Of a stretch of 41,134 nt of DNA, positions 13,687 through 21,477 are shown in pieces. The first letter of the stretch is position 1. The number at the start of each line of letters is the position of its first letter. Source of the stretch: WQXF01 sp031552825 (GTDB taxonomy: Bacteria; Bacillota; Clostridia; Christensenellales; Aristaeellaceae). The notes beneath the pieces are model-generated. The model saw only the letters and a list, made by a program, of their open reading frames with translations. It was not told the origin of the DNA and did no database searches. Where the stretch lies: positions 1 to 41,134 of the forward strand of contig JAVBMD010000001.1 in NCBI GenBank assembly GCA_031552825.1, read 5' to 3'. The translations under genes and the position numbers were made by a program.

Positions 13687-14625
13687 ATGCTTACGCTACC
13701 GCAACCGGCAACCAAGCCAACCATGTACTTTATCGGCGTGACCACCGGCCAGTCCTCCATCATGAAACTCTTCCCCAAATGGGCGGAAGCGCTGGGCATC
13801 GACGCCGTTATCAAGGGCATCGACATCGCCATTCATGCTCCCGCCGAGGAATACCGGCAGTGCGTGGAATTCATCAAGAATGATCCGCTATCTATGGGTG
13901 CGCTGGTTACCACGCACAAAATGGACATCTACAGCGCCTGCAAGGACATGTTTGCGTATCTCGATCCTTACGCGCAAGCCTTTCACGAGATGTCCTCCAT
14001 CTCCAAGGATGGCGGCAAACTGTGCGGCCACGCCAAGGATCCCATCTCTGTAGGGCTGGCGCTGGATGCCTTTCTGCCCAAGGATCACTGGAAGAAGAAC
14101 CCCGAGGCCGAGATATGCGTACTTGGCTCCGGCGGCAGCGCGTTAGCCATCGCCGCCTACTTGGCGCTGCCCAAGCACGGCGACAACGTGCCCGCCGCAA
14201 TCCACATGACCAACCGCAGCGCCGGGCGCTTGGCTGAGGCGGTCGGCATCCTGCAGGCCTCGCGCGTGCCGCTGAACTACCACCTCTGCCCCACCCCCGA
14301 TCTCAACGACCGCGTAATCCGCCGCCTGCCCGCGAGCAGCATGGTGGTCAACGCCACCGGCCTAGGCAAGGATCGTCCCGGCTCCCCCATGACCGACGGC
14401 TGCGAGCTGCCGCAGAACGGCATCTTCTGGGAGTTCAACTACCGCGGCACGCTGGAATTCATGCACCAGGCCGAGGCCAAGCAAAAAGAAAACAATCTGC
14501 AGATCGAGGATGGCTGGATTTACTTCATTCACGGCTGGACGCAAGTTATCGCCGAGGTGTTCCATATAGACATTACCGGCGATCGGTTGGCGCTATGCGA
14601 AAAAATCGCGCGGGAAATCCGCTAG
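13687..14625 (+). CDS. Shikimate dehydrogenase-like oxidoreductase
   Basis: The 312-residue protein has the two-domain plan of shikimate/quinate dehydrogenases. Lys78 in VTTHKMDIY corresponds to the catalytic lysine, a glycine-rich nucleotide loop GSGGSALAIAA lies near residue 150, and NATGLGKDRPGSP near 225 matches the NATP-x-G motif in altered form. The N-terminal substrate segment differs from true AroE, which has the SxS motif; here GQSSIMKLFP is in that place. The flanking genes are catabolic, and no other aromatic-pathway gene is near. I therefore think it oxidises a polyol or cyclitol-like substrate rather than shikimate. AAGGAG precedes the ATG. Confidence 0.82.
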   Translation: MLTLPQPATKPTMYFIGVTTGQSSIMKLFPKWAEALGIDAVIKGIDIAIHAPAEEYRQCVEFIKNDPLSMGALVTTHKMDIYSACKDMFAYLDPYAQAFHEMSSISKDGGKLCGHAKDPISVGLALDAFLPKDHWKKNPEAEICVLGSGGSALAIAAYLALPKHGDNVPAAIHMTNRSAGRLAEAVGILQASRVPLNYHLCPTPDLNDRVIRRLPASSMVVNATGLGKDRPGSPMTDGCELPQNGIFWEFNYRGTLEFMHQAEAKQKENNLQIEDGWIYFIHGWTQVIAEVFHIDITGDRLALCEKIAREIR

Positions 14626-14633
14626 GAGGCAGA

Positions 14634-15566
14634 ATGATGGCTGACAAAATTTTGATTACCCCCCGCTCCTATGGCAAGGCCGATCCCTCCCTGTTTGAAA
14701 AGCTCAAAAGCGCCGGGTATGAACTGGTGCTCAACGATAGCGGCGGGATCCTCACCAAGGAGCAGATGATCGAAAAGATCGCGCCTTGCGCGGGCGTCAT
14801 CCTCGGCGTGGATCCGATGGACGCCGACGTCATCGCCGCCGCGCCGCACCTGCGTGCCATCGCCAAGTACGGCGTCGGCGTGGACAACATCGATCTCAAA
14901 GCCGCCGAAGCGCGCGGCGTCAAGGTATCAAAAACCGTGGGCGCCAACGCCGAAGCCGTGGCCGACTACGCCATGGCGCTGATGCTGGCGCTGGCGCGCC
15001 GCGTGCTGCCCATCGACGCCGCGTGCCGCCAAGGCAATTGGGGCAAGATCACCACCAGCGATGTCTCGCGCAAGACGCTCGGCCTGTTCGGTCTGGGCGC
15101 GATCGGCCGTCATGTGGCGCGCCGCGCGCAGGGCTTTTCGATGAAGGTGCTTGCCTACGACGTATACTGGGACGAAGCCTACGCGAAGGCCAACGATATC
15201 ACCTACGCCACCCCAGAGCAGATCTTCCGCGAAGCCGACTTTATCAGCCTGCATCTGCCGCTGATGGAGGAGACCCGCAACTTTGTCGGCCGCGAGCAAA
15301 TCGCGATGATGAAGCCCAGCGCCGTGCTCATCAACACCGCGCGCGGCGGCCTCATCGACGAGGAGGCGCTGCTGGAAGCGCTCAAAGCCAACCACATCCT
15401 CGGCGCGGGGCTAGACGCTTTCTCCACAGAGCCGCCGGAGAACAAGGAATGGTTCGCGATGGACAACGTCGTCATCGGCTCGCACTGCGCCGCCTCTACC
15501 CTTGGCGCCACCGAAAACATGGGCACCATGGCCACCGAAAACCTGCTTCGCGACATGGAGGGATAA
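14634..15566 (+). CDS. D-isomer-specific 2-hydroxyacid dehydrogenase (SerA-like)
   Basis: The protein has 310 residues from ATG 14634, or 309 from the ATG three bases later, which is better spaced from AGGAGG. It has the NAD loop GLFGLGAIGRHVARRA, the substrate arginine in NTARGGLIDEEALL and the catalytic histidine in GSHCAAS. The N-terminal KYGVGVDNID stretch is typical of phosphoglycerate dehydrogenase relatives, but the regulatory ACT domain of classical SerA is absent. Being between a shikimate-dehydrogenase-like gene and a kinase in a GntR operon, it probably acts on a sugar-acid intermediate. It starts 8 bp after the previous stop. Confidence 0.88.
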   Translation: MMADKILITPRSYGKADPSLFEKLKSAGYELVLNDSGGILTKEQMIEKIAPCAGVILGVDPMDADVIAAAPHLRAIAKYGVGVDNIDLKAAEARGVKVSKTVGANAEAVADYAMALMLALARRVLPIDAACRQGNWGKITTSDVSRKTLGLFGLGAIGRHVARRAQGFSMKVLAYDVYWDEAYAKANDITYATPEQIFREADFISLHLPLMEETRNFVGREQIAMMKPSAVLINTARGGLIDEEALLEALKANHILGAGLDAFSTEPPENKEWFAMDNVVIGSHCAASTLGATENMGTMATENLLRDMEG

Positions 15567-15568
15567 GC

Positions 15569-17089
15569 ATGAAGTACATCCTTGCCCACGATCTGGGCAC
15601 CTCCGGCAACAAGGCGACGCTGTTCAGCGAGGAAGGCAAGCTGGTCGAGAGCACGGTGTTCGTGTACGGCACCGACTACTTCAATGAGACTTGGGTCGAG
15701 CAGGATCCGGCGGACTGGTGGCGCGCGGTATGCGAAACCAGCGCCGGACTGATCCAGCGCACCGGCGTGGATCCCGCCGACATCGCCGCCGTCAGCTTTA
15801 GCGGCCAAATGATGGGCTGCCTTTGCGTCGATCAGCACGGCACACCGCTGCGCCGCTCGCTTATCTGGGCGGATCAGCGCGCACAGGCGCAGCAGCAAGC
15901 CATCGCCAAGCACATCGAACTCAAGGACTATTACAAGATTGCCGGTCACCGCAACAGCGCAAGCTACGGCTTGCAAAAGCTGATGTGGATCCGCGACAAC
16001 GAGCCGGACATCTACAAAAACACCTACAAGACCCTCAACGCCAAGGACTACATCGTGTTTAAGCTCACCGGGAATTTCTTTACCGAGCCTTCCGACGCCA
16101 CCAGCAACGCCTGCATCGACCTGAACACGCTCTCATGGTCGCCCCGCATTCTGGACGCGGCGGGCATCGATGTGGAGAAGTTCCCCGCGCTTGTACCCTC
16201 AACCCACGTGGCGGGCAGCGTTACCCGCGAGGCCTCCGAGGCCACCGGCCTCAAGCAGGGAACCCCCGTAGTGCTGGGCGGCGGCGACGGCGTATGCGCC
16301 AACGTCGGCGCGGGCTCGGTAAAAAACGGCAAAACCTTCAGCTACGTCGGCTCCTCCTCTTGGATCGCCTCCACCAGCGACAAGCCGGTGTTCGACGAGC
16401 AGATGCGCACCGTCACCTGGGCGCATATCGTGCCCGGCAAGTACGCGCCCAACGGCACCATGCAATCGGCCGGCGGCTCCTACGCTTGGCTTAAGAACCA
16501 AATCGCCACCTCCGAAACGCTGGAGGCCGAGCGCCAAGGCATCAGCCCTTACGAGCTTATCAATCGCGAGATTGAAAAGAGTCCTATCGGCGCGGGCGGC
16601 GTGCTGTTCCTCCCCTACCTGCTGGGCGAGCGCGCGCCGCGCTGGAACGTGGATGCCCGCGCAGCCTTCGTGGGCATGAAGATGGAAAACCAGCGCCGCG
16701 ATCTGTTCCGCAGCGTGCTGGAGGGCGTCACGATGAATCTCGCTATCATCCTTGACATCCTGCGGCAGCACCTATCGATCGACGAGATTCTGGTGATCGG
16801 CGGCGGCGCAAAGGGCGCGGTCTGGCGGCAAATGATGGCCGACGTCTACGACGCCCGCATCAAGGCGCCCGCCCTGCTCGAAGAAGCTACCTCTATGGGC
16901 GCGGCGGTAACCGGCGGCGTGGGCGTGGGCCTGTTTAAGGATTTCGACGCCATCGAGCGCTTCCTCGACGTGACATACGTGCATGAACCCAATCCGGAGG
17001 CTGTGAAAGCCTATCGGCCGGTACGGGAGCTCTTCGAGGAATGCTACCAATCGCTTGTGCCATTCTACGCCAAGCTGGCGGGGCGATAA
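15569..17089 (+). CDS. FGGY-family carbohydrate kinase (xylulokinase-like)
   Basis: The 506-residue kinase has the phosphate-1 loop AHDLGTSGNKATLF (6-19), the FGGY signature region SFSGQMMGCL, and the second ATP-binding segment LPYLLGERAPRWN followed by GGGAKGAVWRQMMADV. These place it near xylulokinases, a branch that also phosphorylates other ketoses, polyols and sugar acids. The ATG is 2 bp after the dehydrogenase stop, so it is coupled with it. It is the last gene of the operon, and a strong terminator follows 15 bp after the stop. No transporter or aldolase accompanies it, so part of the pathway must be encoded elsewhere. Confidence 0.9.
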   Translation: MKYILAHDLGTSGNKATLFSEEGKLVESTVFVYGTDYFNETWVEQDPADWWRAVCETSAGLIQRTGVDPADIAAVSFSGQMMGCLCVDQHGTPLRRSLIWADQRAQAQQQAIAKHIELKDYYKIAGHRNSASYGLQKLMWIRDNEPDIYKNTYKTLNAKDYIVFKLTGNFFTEPSDATSNACIDLNTLSWSPRILDAAGIDVEKFPALVPSTHVAGSVTREASEATGLKQGTPVVLGGGDGVCANVGAGSVKNGKTFSYVGSSSWIASTSDKPVFDEQMRTVTWAHIVPGKYAPNGTMQSAGGSYAWLKNQIATSETLEAERQGISPYELINREIEKSPIGAGGVLFLPYLLGERAPRWNVDARAAFVGMKMENQRRDLFRSVLEGVTMNLAIILDILRQHLSIDEILVIGGGAKGAVWRQMMADVYDARIKAPALLEEATSMGAAVTGGVGVGLFKDFDAIERFLDVTYVHEPNPEAVKAYRPVRELFEECYQSLVPFYAKLAGR

Positions 17090-17104
17090 CCACGGAATAT
17101 CAGA

Positions 17105-17136
17105 GGGGCATGGCCGATGCGGTCATGCCCCTTTGT
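17105..17136 (+). terminator. Intrinsic terminator of the GntR operon
   Basis: GGGGCATGGCC and GGTCATGCCCC form an 11-bp stem with one wobble pair and a 5-nt loop, followed by TTTG. It ends the operon cleanly after the FGGY kinase. Confidence 0.85.
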
Positions 17137-17376
17137 TATCCCTGCGAGGTGCGCGGGTGTGCGCTGTCATGCCGAAAGACGCTTCCAAATCAAAGCAAAC
17201 ATGGTTATATTTGGTATACTTTCATTAATAAAAATTTCACTTTTCTACGCGTTTTTTTGTGCTCAAGCGTCCCAAATGCCCCCGAATCTTAAGAATGAGA
17301 TTACATCGCTTCAGACCTATTGAAATGCGTATTTGTTTGTGGTATTCCTAAAAAGCAAATTGGAGGGGATGCGCCT
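17137..17376. other. Intergenic region before the WxL cluster
   Basis: The stretch is much richer in A and T than its neighbours. It contains an extended -10 candidate, TGGTATACT at about 17212-17220, that could start the WxL operon. No gene, RNA element or known riboswitch motif was recognised. Confidence 0.4.
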
Positions 17377-17880
17377 ATGAAGCTGCTGCACGGCATATCG
17401 CGGCCTCAACTCTTTGGAATCCTTTTCCTGTTCTCCGTCCTATGCGTTTGCCCTGTCCGCGCGCAGGAAGAGAGCGCCACCTCCAAGGTCTACCTAAAGC
17501 TGCTCGCGCCTGCGGATGCGCCACACTTCACCGGCACTCCGCCCAGCTTGCACTTTGGCATGCAGGCGCTGCCACCGCCCCTGTTGGATGGCCAAGCCGC
17601 CATTTCCCTGACCGACGATGTCTCGTTGTGGGTCAGCGACGAAACCGACACCGGTTTTAAGCTAAGCGTATCCATCAGCGATTTGGTCGGGGAGAGCCGC
17701 TCGATTCCCTGCTCGTTAACCTTGGACGAACCGGACACGCGCGAGGACGCGCCCGGCATGCACGAGCTCCGCTGGCCTTCCGGCAGCATTCATTTGTTGA
17801 TCCGCGAAAGCGACGCGGTTTCCATCGTGCCCGGCGACTACGCCGCAACGGTTACCTGGTCGCTTTCCTACGGCCCATGA
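17377..17880 (+). CDS. Small secreted WxL-domain-like protein
   Basis: The 167-residue protein begins with a signal peptide (basic start, hydrophobic core LFGILFLFSVLCVC, cleavage probably after VRA near residue 31). It ends with AATVTWSLSYGP, which matches the C-terminal W-x-L motif of WxL wall proteins; an earlier SLWVS may be the first motif. WxL domains bind the Gram-positive peptidoglycan non-covalently. ATG 17377 has GGAGGGG about 9 nt upstream, while an earlier in-frame start lacks one. It heads a four-gene cluster of exported proteins. It is short for the family, essentially a bare WxL domain. Confidence 0.75.
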   Translation: MKLLHGISRPQLFGILFLFSVLCVCPVRAQEESATSKVYLKLLAPADAPHFTGTPPSLHFGMQALPPPLLDGQAAISLTDDVSLWVSDETDTGFKLSVSISDLVGESRSIPCSLTLDEPDTREDAPGMHELRWPSGSIHLLIRESDAVSIVPGDYAATVTWSLSYGP

Positions 17881-17922
17881 GCCCACATCCCGCACCCGAA
17901 GGAATAAGAAGGAGGAACCCCT

Positions 17923-18564
17923 ATGAAGTTCAATAAAACCCGCGCCTTGGTTACCGCCCTATTGCTTGCCCTCATCGTTTTGCCGGTTGTCGCCATGGCC
18001 GCTCCTGCGGAGACGAAGGATACCACCGCGACGATTACGTTCTTGGATAGCGGATCGCTCCGCTTCTCCGTCGCCCCGACGACCGCGGTCAGCTTCGGCA
18101 GCGGATTGACGGTTCCGACGGGTGCGATGACTCTGCCCGCGCTGAACGCCCTCGCCTTCACCGTGGTGGACGATCGTTTATCCCCTAGCCCGTGGAGCGT
18201 CAAGGTAAATATCACCCAATTTGTCGGCAGTGCTGATACGAGCAACGCCTTCGGCGGATACATGTACATGCAGAATCTCGAAGTAAACGGTTTGGGCGCC
18301 AAGGACAAGACGTCCGATCTGGACGCATCCCATGCCGGTTTGAAGCGAAAAGCCGATAGCATCAACTGTTCTACCGACCCGGCGCAAACACCGTTCATCG
18401 AATACAACGGCAGTCCGGAAAACTATCGCGGGACGTTCGCGTTCAGCATGGCGGCGAACGATGCTTCCAAATTTTATTTCAAGCTGCCCGCGACGCAGAT
18501 CAACTTGGTCAAGCAGGCGAATTACTCGGCCACCATCACTTGGCAACTGAGCACAGGCCTCTGA
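17923..18564 (+). CDS. WxL domain surface protein
   Basis: The 213-residue protein has a clear signal peptide (residues 1-27, ending VVAMAAPA) and a mature WxL domain. The first motif is in PSPWSVKVNITQF near residue 90, and the second is the C-terminal YSATITWQLSTGL. This ending is the classic WxL anchor that holds proteins to the cell wall without covalent linkage. A ribosome site AAGGAGG precedes the ATG, 42 bp after the previous gene. With the downstream DUF916-type protein it forms the usual WxL gene set. It probably has an adhesive or structural role outside the cell. Confidence 0.85.
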   Translation: MKFNKTRALVTALLLALIVLPVVAMAAPAETKDTTATITFLDSGSLRFSVAPTTAVSFGSGLTVPTGAMTLPALNALAFTVVDDRLSPSPWSVKVNITQFVGSADTSNAFGGYMYMQNLEVNGLGAKDKTSDLDASHAGLKRKADSINCSTDPAQTPFIEYNGSPENYRGTFAFSMAANDASKFYFKLPATQINLVKQANYSATITWQLSTGL

Positions 18565-18650
18565 TCGAACCGCACGCTTTGCCGACTCGGGGAACCGCCT
18601 GGGTCGGCGCGCGCTTTCTCGCAGACACACGCGGATAGGAGTTACGATTT

Positions 18651-19514
18651 GTGAAAAGGATCAAGATTCTGTTTCCTCTGCTGGCGGTCCTCCTGTTGAT
18701 TGCGCACGTTGCCATCGTCGCCAACGCGGAGTCAGCATTCTACATTCGTCCGAATTTTACCGAGAATCAGAAGCAAAACACCGGCTATTTTTACATCAAC
18801 ATCCCGCCGAAGCAGGCGCAACAGCTGAGCGTCGATGTCGTCAACCCGACCGACGCGGAGATCGCGGTGCGGGTCGAGCTGCTGGACGCGGTAAGCGCCT
18901 CGTTGGGCGAGGTGGATTATACCGCCCCCGATAAGCGGGATCCGGAAACCTCCCTCTCGCTGACCGACGTCGCGCGCTTGAGCCGCGCGGAGGTCACGCT
19001 TGCCCCCGGAACCACCACGACGGTCAACTTAACGGTACAAATGCCCGAAGAAGCCTTTGTCGGCGAAATTCTGGGCGCCCTTCGGTTTTCGCAGTTGCCC
19101 GATCCGGAGCAGCAGGATGTCGGCGGCGTAAAAAACCTCTATGCTTATCTGATTTCGGTGCGTTTGGAGCAAGGCGATACAATGCCGCCGCCCGCATTCA
19201 CCCTCCAAGGCATATCGCCTCATGCCGTATACGGCGAAAACGCGATGATCGTCAACATTTACAATCAGGCGTGGCGCGTAGTGAAGGATGCACAATTAAC
19301 GATCGAGCTAACCGACGAGGCGGGCGACAAAGCGCCGTTCGTATACGAGGCTTCGCTCGGCAGCTTCGCGCCCTGCTCGGTCATGCGCTATGTCTACCGC
19401 TTCCCTCGCGAAAACCTACCCGAGCCCGGCATTTATACGGCTCGGGTCACGCTGACCTTCGAGGGCGAGCAATGGCTGCTGGAAGCGCCGCTTGAGATTC
19501 CGCCCGAAGCATGA
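18651..19514 (+). CDS. DUF916/WxLIP-type cell-surface protein, short form
   Basis: The 287-residue protein starts with a signal peptide (KRIKILFPLLAVLLLIAHVAIVANA). The first domain (about 30-160) reads FYIRPNFTENQ, GYFYINIPPKQAQQLSVDVVNPTD and later TVQMPEEAFVGEILGALRF, the pattern of the DUF916 peptidoglycan-binding domain. A second beta domain (about 180-285) corresponds to the DUF3324 host-binding region. Typical members continue with a C-terminal membrane helix and a charged tail; here the protein stops at LEIPPEA, so no anchor is seen. The GTG start has TAGGAG upstream. It overlaps a possible start of the next gene as ATGA. Confidence 0.78.
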   Translation: MKRIKILFPLLAVLLLIAHVAIVANAESAFYIRPNFTENQKQNTGYFYINIPPKQAQQLSVDVVNPTDAEIAVRVELLDAVSASLGEVDYTAPDKRDPETSLSLTDVARLSRAEVTLAPGTTTTVNLTVQMPEEAFVGEILGALRFSQLPDPEQQDVGGVKNLYAYLISVRLEQGDTMPPPAFTLQGISPHAVYGENAMIVNIYNQAWRVVKDAQLTIELTDEAGDKAPFVYEASLGSFAPCSVMRYVYRFPRENLPEPGIYTARVTLTFEGEQWLLEAPLEIPPEA

Positions 19515-19540
19515 AACATTGCAAAAAACGGAGGCCGCGT

Positions 19541-20296
19541 ATGCGAAAGCGGTTTATAGCCCTGCTCCTCTGTGCGGCGCTATGGGGCGCCACGCCGGAT
19601 CGGCACACCGGCATCTTCCTAGGTGCGCTCGCCGAGGAAGGCATGCAGGATGAATCGGGCGAACAGCCCGAACCCGCCGAGCAACCGGAGGTGGTTGAGC
19701 AGCCCGCGCCCGCCGAGCAACCGGAGACGATTGAGCAACCCGAGCCGACCGAGGCGCCCGCCCCTGCGCTCGAACCCGAGCCGACGGCGAGCATTCCGCC
19801 AGCAGAGTCTCTGCCAGCCGAAACCGCCTTGCCACCCCAAACCGAGACCGAAAACGCACCCGCAACCTCCGCGCCTGCAGCCGCCGAGCCGCAGCCTCTG
19901 ATATTAACGACACCGCCGTTGGTATTCGAGCCGACAATGCTAAGCGGTGAGGATCAATGGATCCATCGGCGCGATGCCGACTGGAGCATCCGCCTCGAAA
20001 ACCCAAATCCCTATCCCGTCGCCTACGAGCTAGACGTCCAACTAGATTCCGCAATGGCGCATTCCGGCGCAAACCTGCTAGGCGGTCTGATGTTTGTGGA
20101 TGGTGGCCGCCAGGCGCGCATCGGCACGAATGCACTGTCTGTCGCTTCCGGTATCATCGAGCCGGAAAGCAGCGTTACCCTCAATTGGCCAAGGGAGCAG
20201 GGCATTTTGTTCTTCCTGCCCGGGCAAGAGAGCCGAGAGGCCGAATATTGCGCATCGCTCCTTTGGTCGGTTCGCAGCGATGCTGCTGCGCAGTAA
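19541..20296 (+). CDS. Secreted Pro/Glu-rich WxL-like protein
   Basis: The 251-residue protein has a short basic N-terminus and hydrophobic core (FIALLLCAALWG). A low-complexity spacer follows, rich in Pro and Glu with repeats of the type EQPEP/EQPEV/EQPAP (about residues 40-130), and then a beta-rich C-terminal domain ending EAREYCASLLWSVRS-like, where LLWSV resembles the second WxL motif. ATG 19541 is chosen because GGAGG lies 6 nt before it; an ATG at 19511 overlaps the previous stop but has no ribosome site. The spacer is typical of wall-spanning regions. It is the last gene of the WxL cluster. Confidence 0.65.
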   Translation: MRKRFIALLLCAALWGATPDRHTGIFLGALAEEGMQDESGEQPEPAEQPEVVEQPAPAEQPETIEQPEPTEAPAPALEPEPTASIPPAESLPAETALPPQTETENAPATSAPAAAEPQPLILTTPPLVFEPTMLSGEDQWIHRRDADWSIRLENPNPYPVAYELDVQLDSAMAHSGANLLGGLMFVDGGRQARIGTNALSVASGIIEPESSVTLNWPREQGILFFLPGQESREAEYCASLLWSVRSDAAAQ

Positions 20297-20300
20297 TGCG

Positions 20301-20341
20301 CAACGCAAAAGAGACTGCTCACGGCAGCCTCTTTTGCGTTG
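20301..20341. terminator. Bidirectional intrinsic terminator
   Basis: An 18-bp stem with one mismatch (CAACGCAAAAGAGACTGC with GGCAGCCTCTTTTGCGTTG) lies between the convergent WxL cluster and the alcohol dehydrogenase gene. The AAAAG and CTTTT parts of the stem give T-rich ends in both directions. Confidence 0.8.
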
Positions 20342-20345
20342 AACC

Positions 20346-21383
20346 CTATCCCCGATACCGTATGATGCACTTCTTGGCGATCTGCCGTTTCTCCAGCTTA
20401 TCGAAAGCCTGTAGGATATCCTCGAAGTCGAAGATGTCGGAGATGTACTCCTTTAAGTCGATGACCCCGGCCTTGAGCCAGTTCATCACTTGGTTATGCG
20501 CCTCTCCCTCCTCTACCTTGGAGGGGAACTGCTGAAACTGCAGCTGCCAGTTGTACGGCGCAGCCGCCCAATTTAGCTCCATTGACAGGTTGGGCGAGAT
20601 GCCGTAGCAGCAAATCTTGCCCTGATCGGCAAGCAGCGGCATCGCCATATTGATGATGGCCGAAACGCCCACCGCATCCAGCACGAATTTCGCGCCGCCG
20701 GGCAGCAGCTTGCGCAGCCGCTCGGCATAATCCGGCGCGCCGCTGTTGAGCACGAAATCGGCGCCCATGCGCTTCGCGCTCTCCAACTTCTCCTCCACGA
20801 TGTCCAGCGCGACGATGGGATGCGCGCCCAACAGACTCAAGAATTTTACGAAGGTCAACCCCACAGGGCCGCAGCCGAACACCACCACGCTATCGTTTGC
20901 CGAAATGCCGAAACGCTTGATCGAGGACAGCACCTCGCGCAGCGTGATGACCATTGCGGCATCGGTAGGGTCGATATCGGCGGGCAGCACGGTCTGGCCA
21001 AAGGCGCACTCCGGCACCGGGCCAAAGCGGGAAACATCCCAGCTTTCCGGATCGCACACCACGCCGTATTCGCTGTAGGAGCCCCAGCCGCACTCGTAGC
21101 CGTCGATCGGTCCGGCAAAGGGCAGCAGCACCAAGTCGCCCACCTTAAAGGACGTCACATTCTTGCCGACGGCGGTCACCTTGCCCACCGCCTCATGCCC
21201 CAGCATCAGCGGATACATCTCCGGCCCAAAGTTTTTAAACTGCCGATGAATCAGCTTGCCGTCGGTGCCGTTGCATACTCCGCAGCTCATGGTTTTGACC
21301 AACGCTTGGCAATCGTTGTATTCCGGCATTGAAACCTCGCGAACCGCAAGCGCCCCGTCCTTTTCTACGATCAACGTTTTCAT
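20346..21383 (-). CDS. Zinc-type medium-chain alcohol dehydrogenase
   Basis: The 345-residue protein has the catalytic-zinc cysteine in MSCGVCNGTDGKL (residues about 33-45), GHEAVG near 63-68 and the NAD loop VFGCGPVGLTFVKFL near 170. The loop of four cysteines that binds structural zinc in classical alcohol dehydrogenases is not seen, which places it with the structural-zinc-less polyol/threonine-type or uncharacterised members. The substrate is unknown. The start was moved to the second ATG (21383) because GGAGG lies 7 nt before it but only 1 nt before the first ATG. It is a single-gene unit with its own promoter and a shared terminator. Confidence 0.88.
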   Translation of the reverse strand: MKTLIVEKDGALAVREVSMPEYNDCQALVKTMSCGVCNGTDGKLIHRQFKNFGPEMYPLMLGHEAVGKVTAVGKNVTSFKVGDLVLLPFAGPIDGYECGWGSYSEYGVVCDPESWDVSRFGPVPECAFGQTVLPADIDPTDAAMVITLREVLSSIKRFGISANDSVVVFGCGPVGLTFVKFLSLLGAHPIVALDIVEEKLESAKRMGADFVLNSGAPDYAERLRKLLPGGAKFVLDAVGVSAIINMAMPLLADQGKICCYGISPNLSMELNWAAAPYNWQLQFQQFPSKVEEGEAHNQVMNWLKAGVIDLKEYISDIFDFEDILQAFDKLEKRQIAKKCIIRYRG

Positions 21384-21402
21384 CGGCATTCCTCCCCTGA
21401 AA

Positions 21403-21451
21403 ATGACATAGGATTTTATGTCATTATATCATAACATTGCCTTGGCTACAA
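21403..21451 (-). promoter_or_regulatory. Promoter and inverted-repeat operator of the alcohol dehydrogenase
   Basis: On the minus strand, TTGTAG (21446-21451) and TATAAT (21423-21428) are 17 bp apart, with a TGN extension before the -10. A perfect inverted repeat, ATGACATA-6 nt-TATGTCAT (21403-21424), begins at the -10 and covers the start of transcription. A repressor at this site would block initiation. No regulator gene is adjacent. Confidence 0.75.
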
Positions 21452-21477
21452 GCACATAGCGATTCAACTGCCGATAA

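Noticed and set aside
14786..15568. Long upstream extension of the FGGY kinase frame
   Set aside because: It overlaps the 2-hydroxyacid dehydrogenase in another frame and gives an arginine-rich, low-complexity translation; the real start is ATG 15569.
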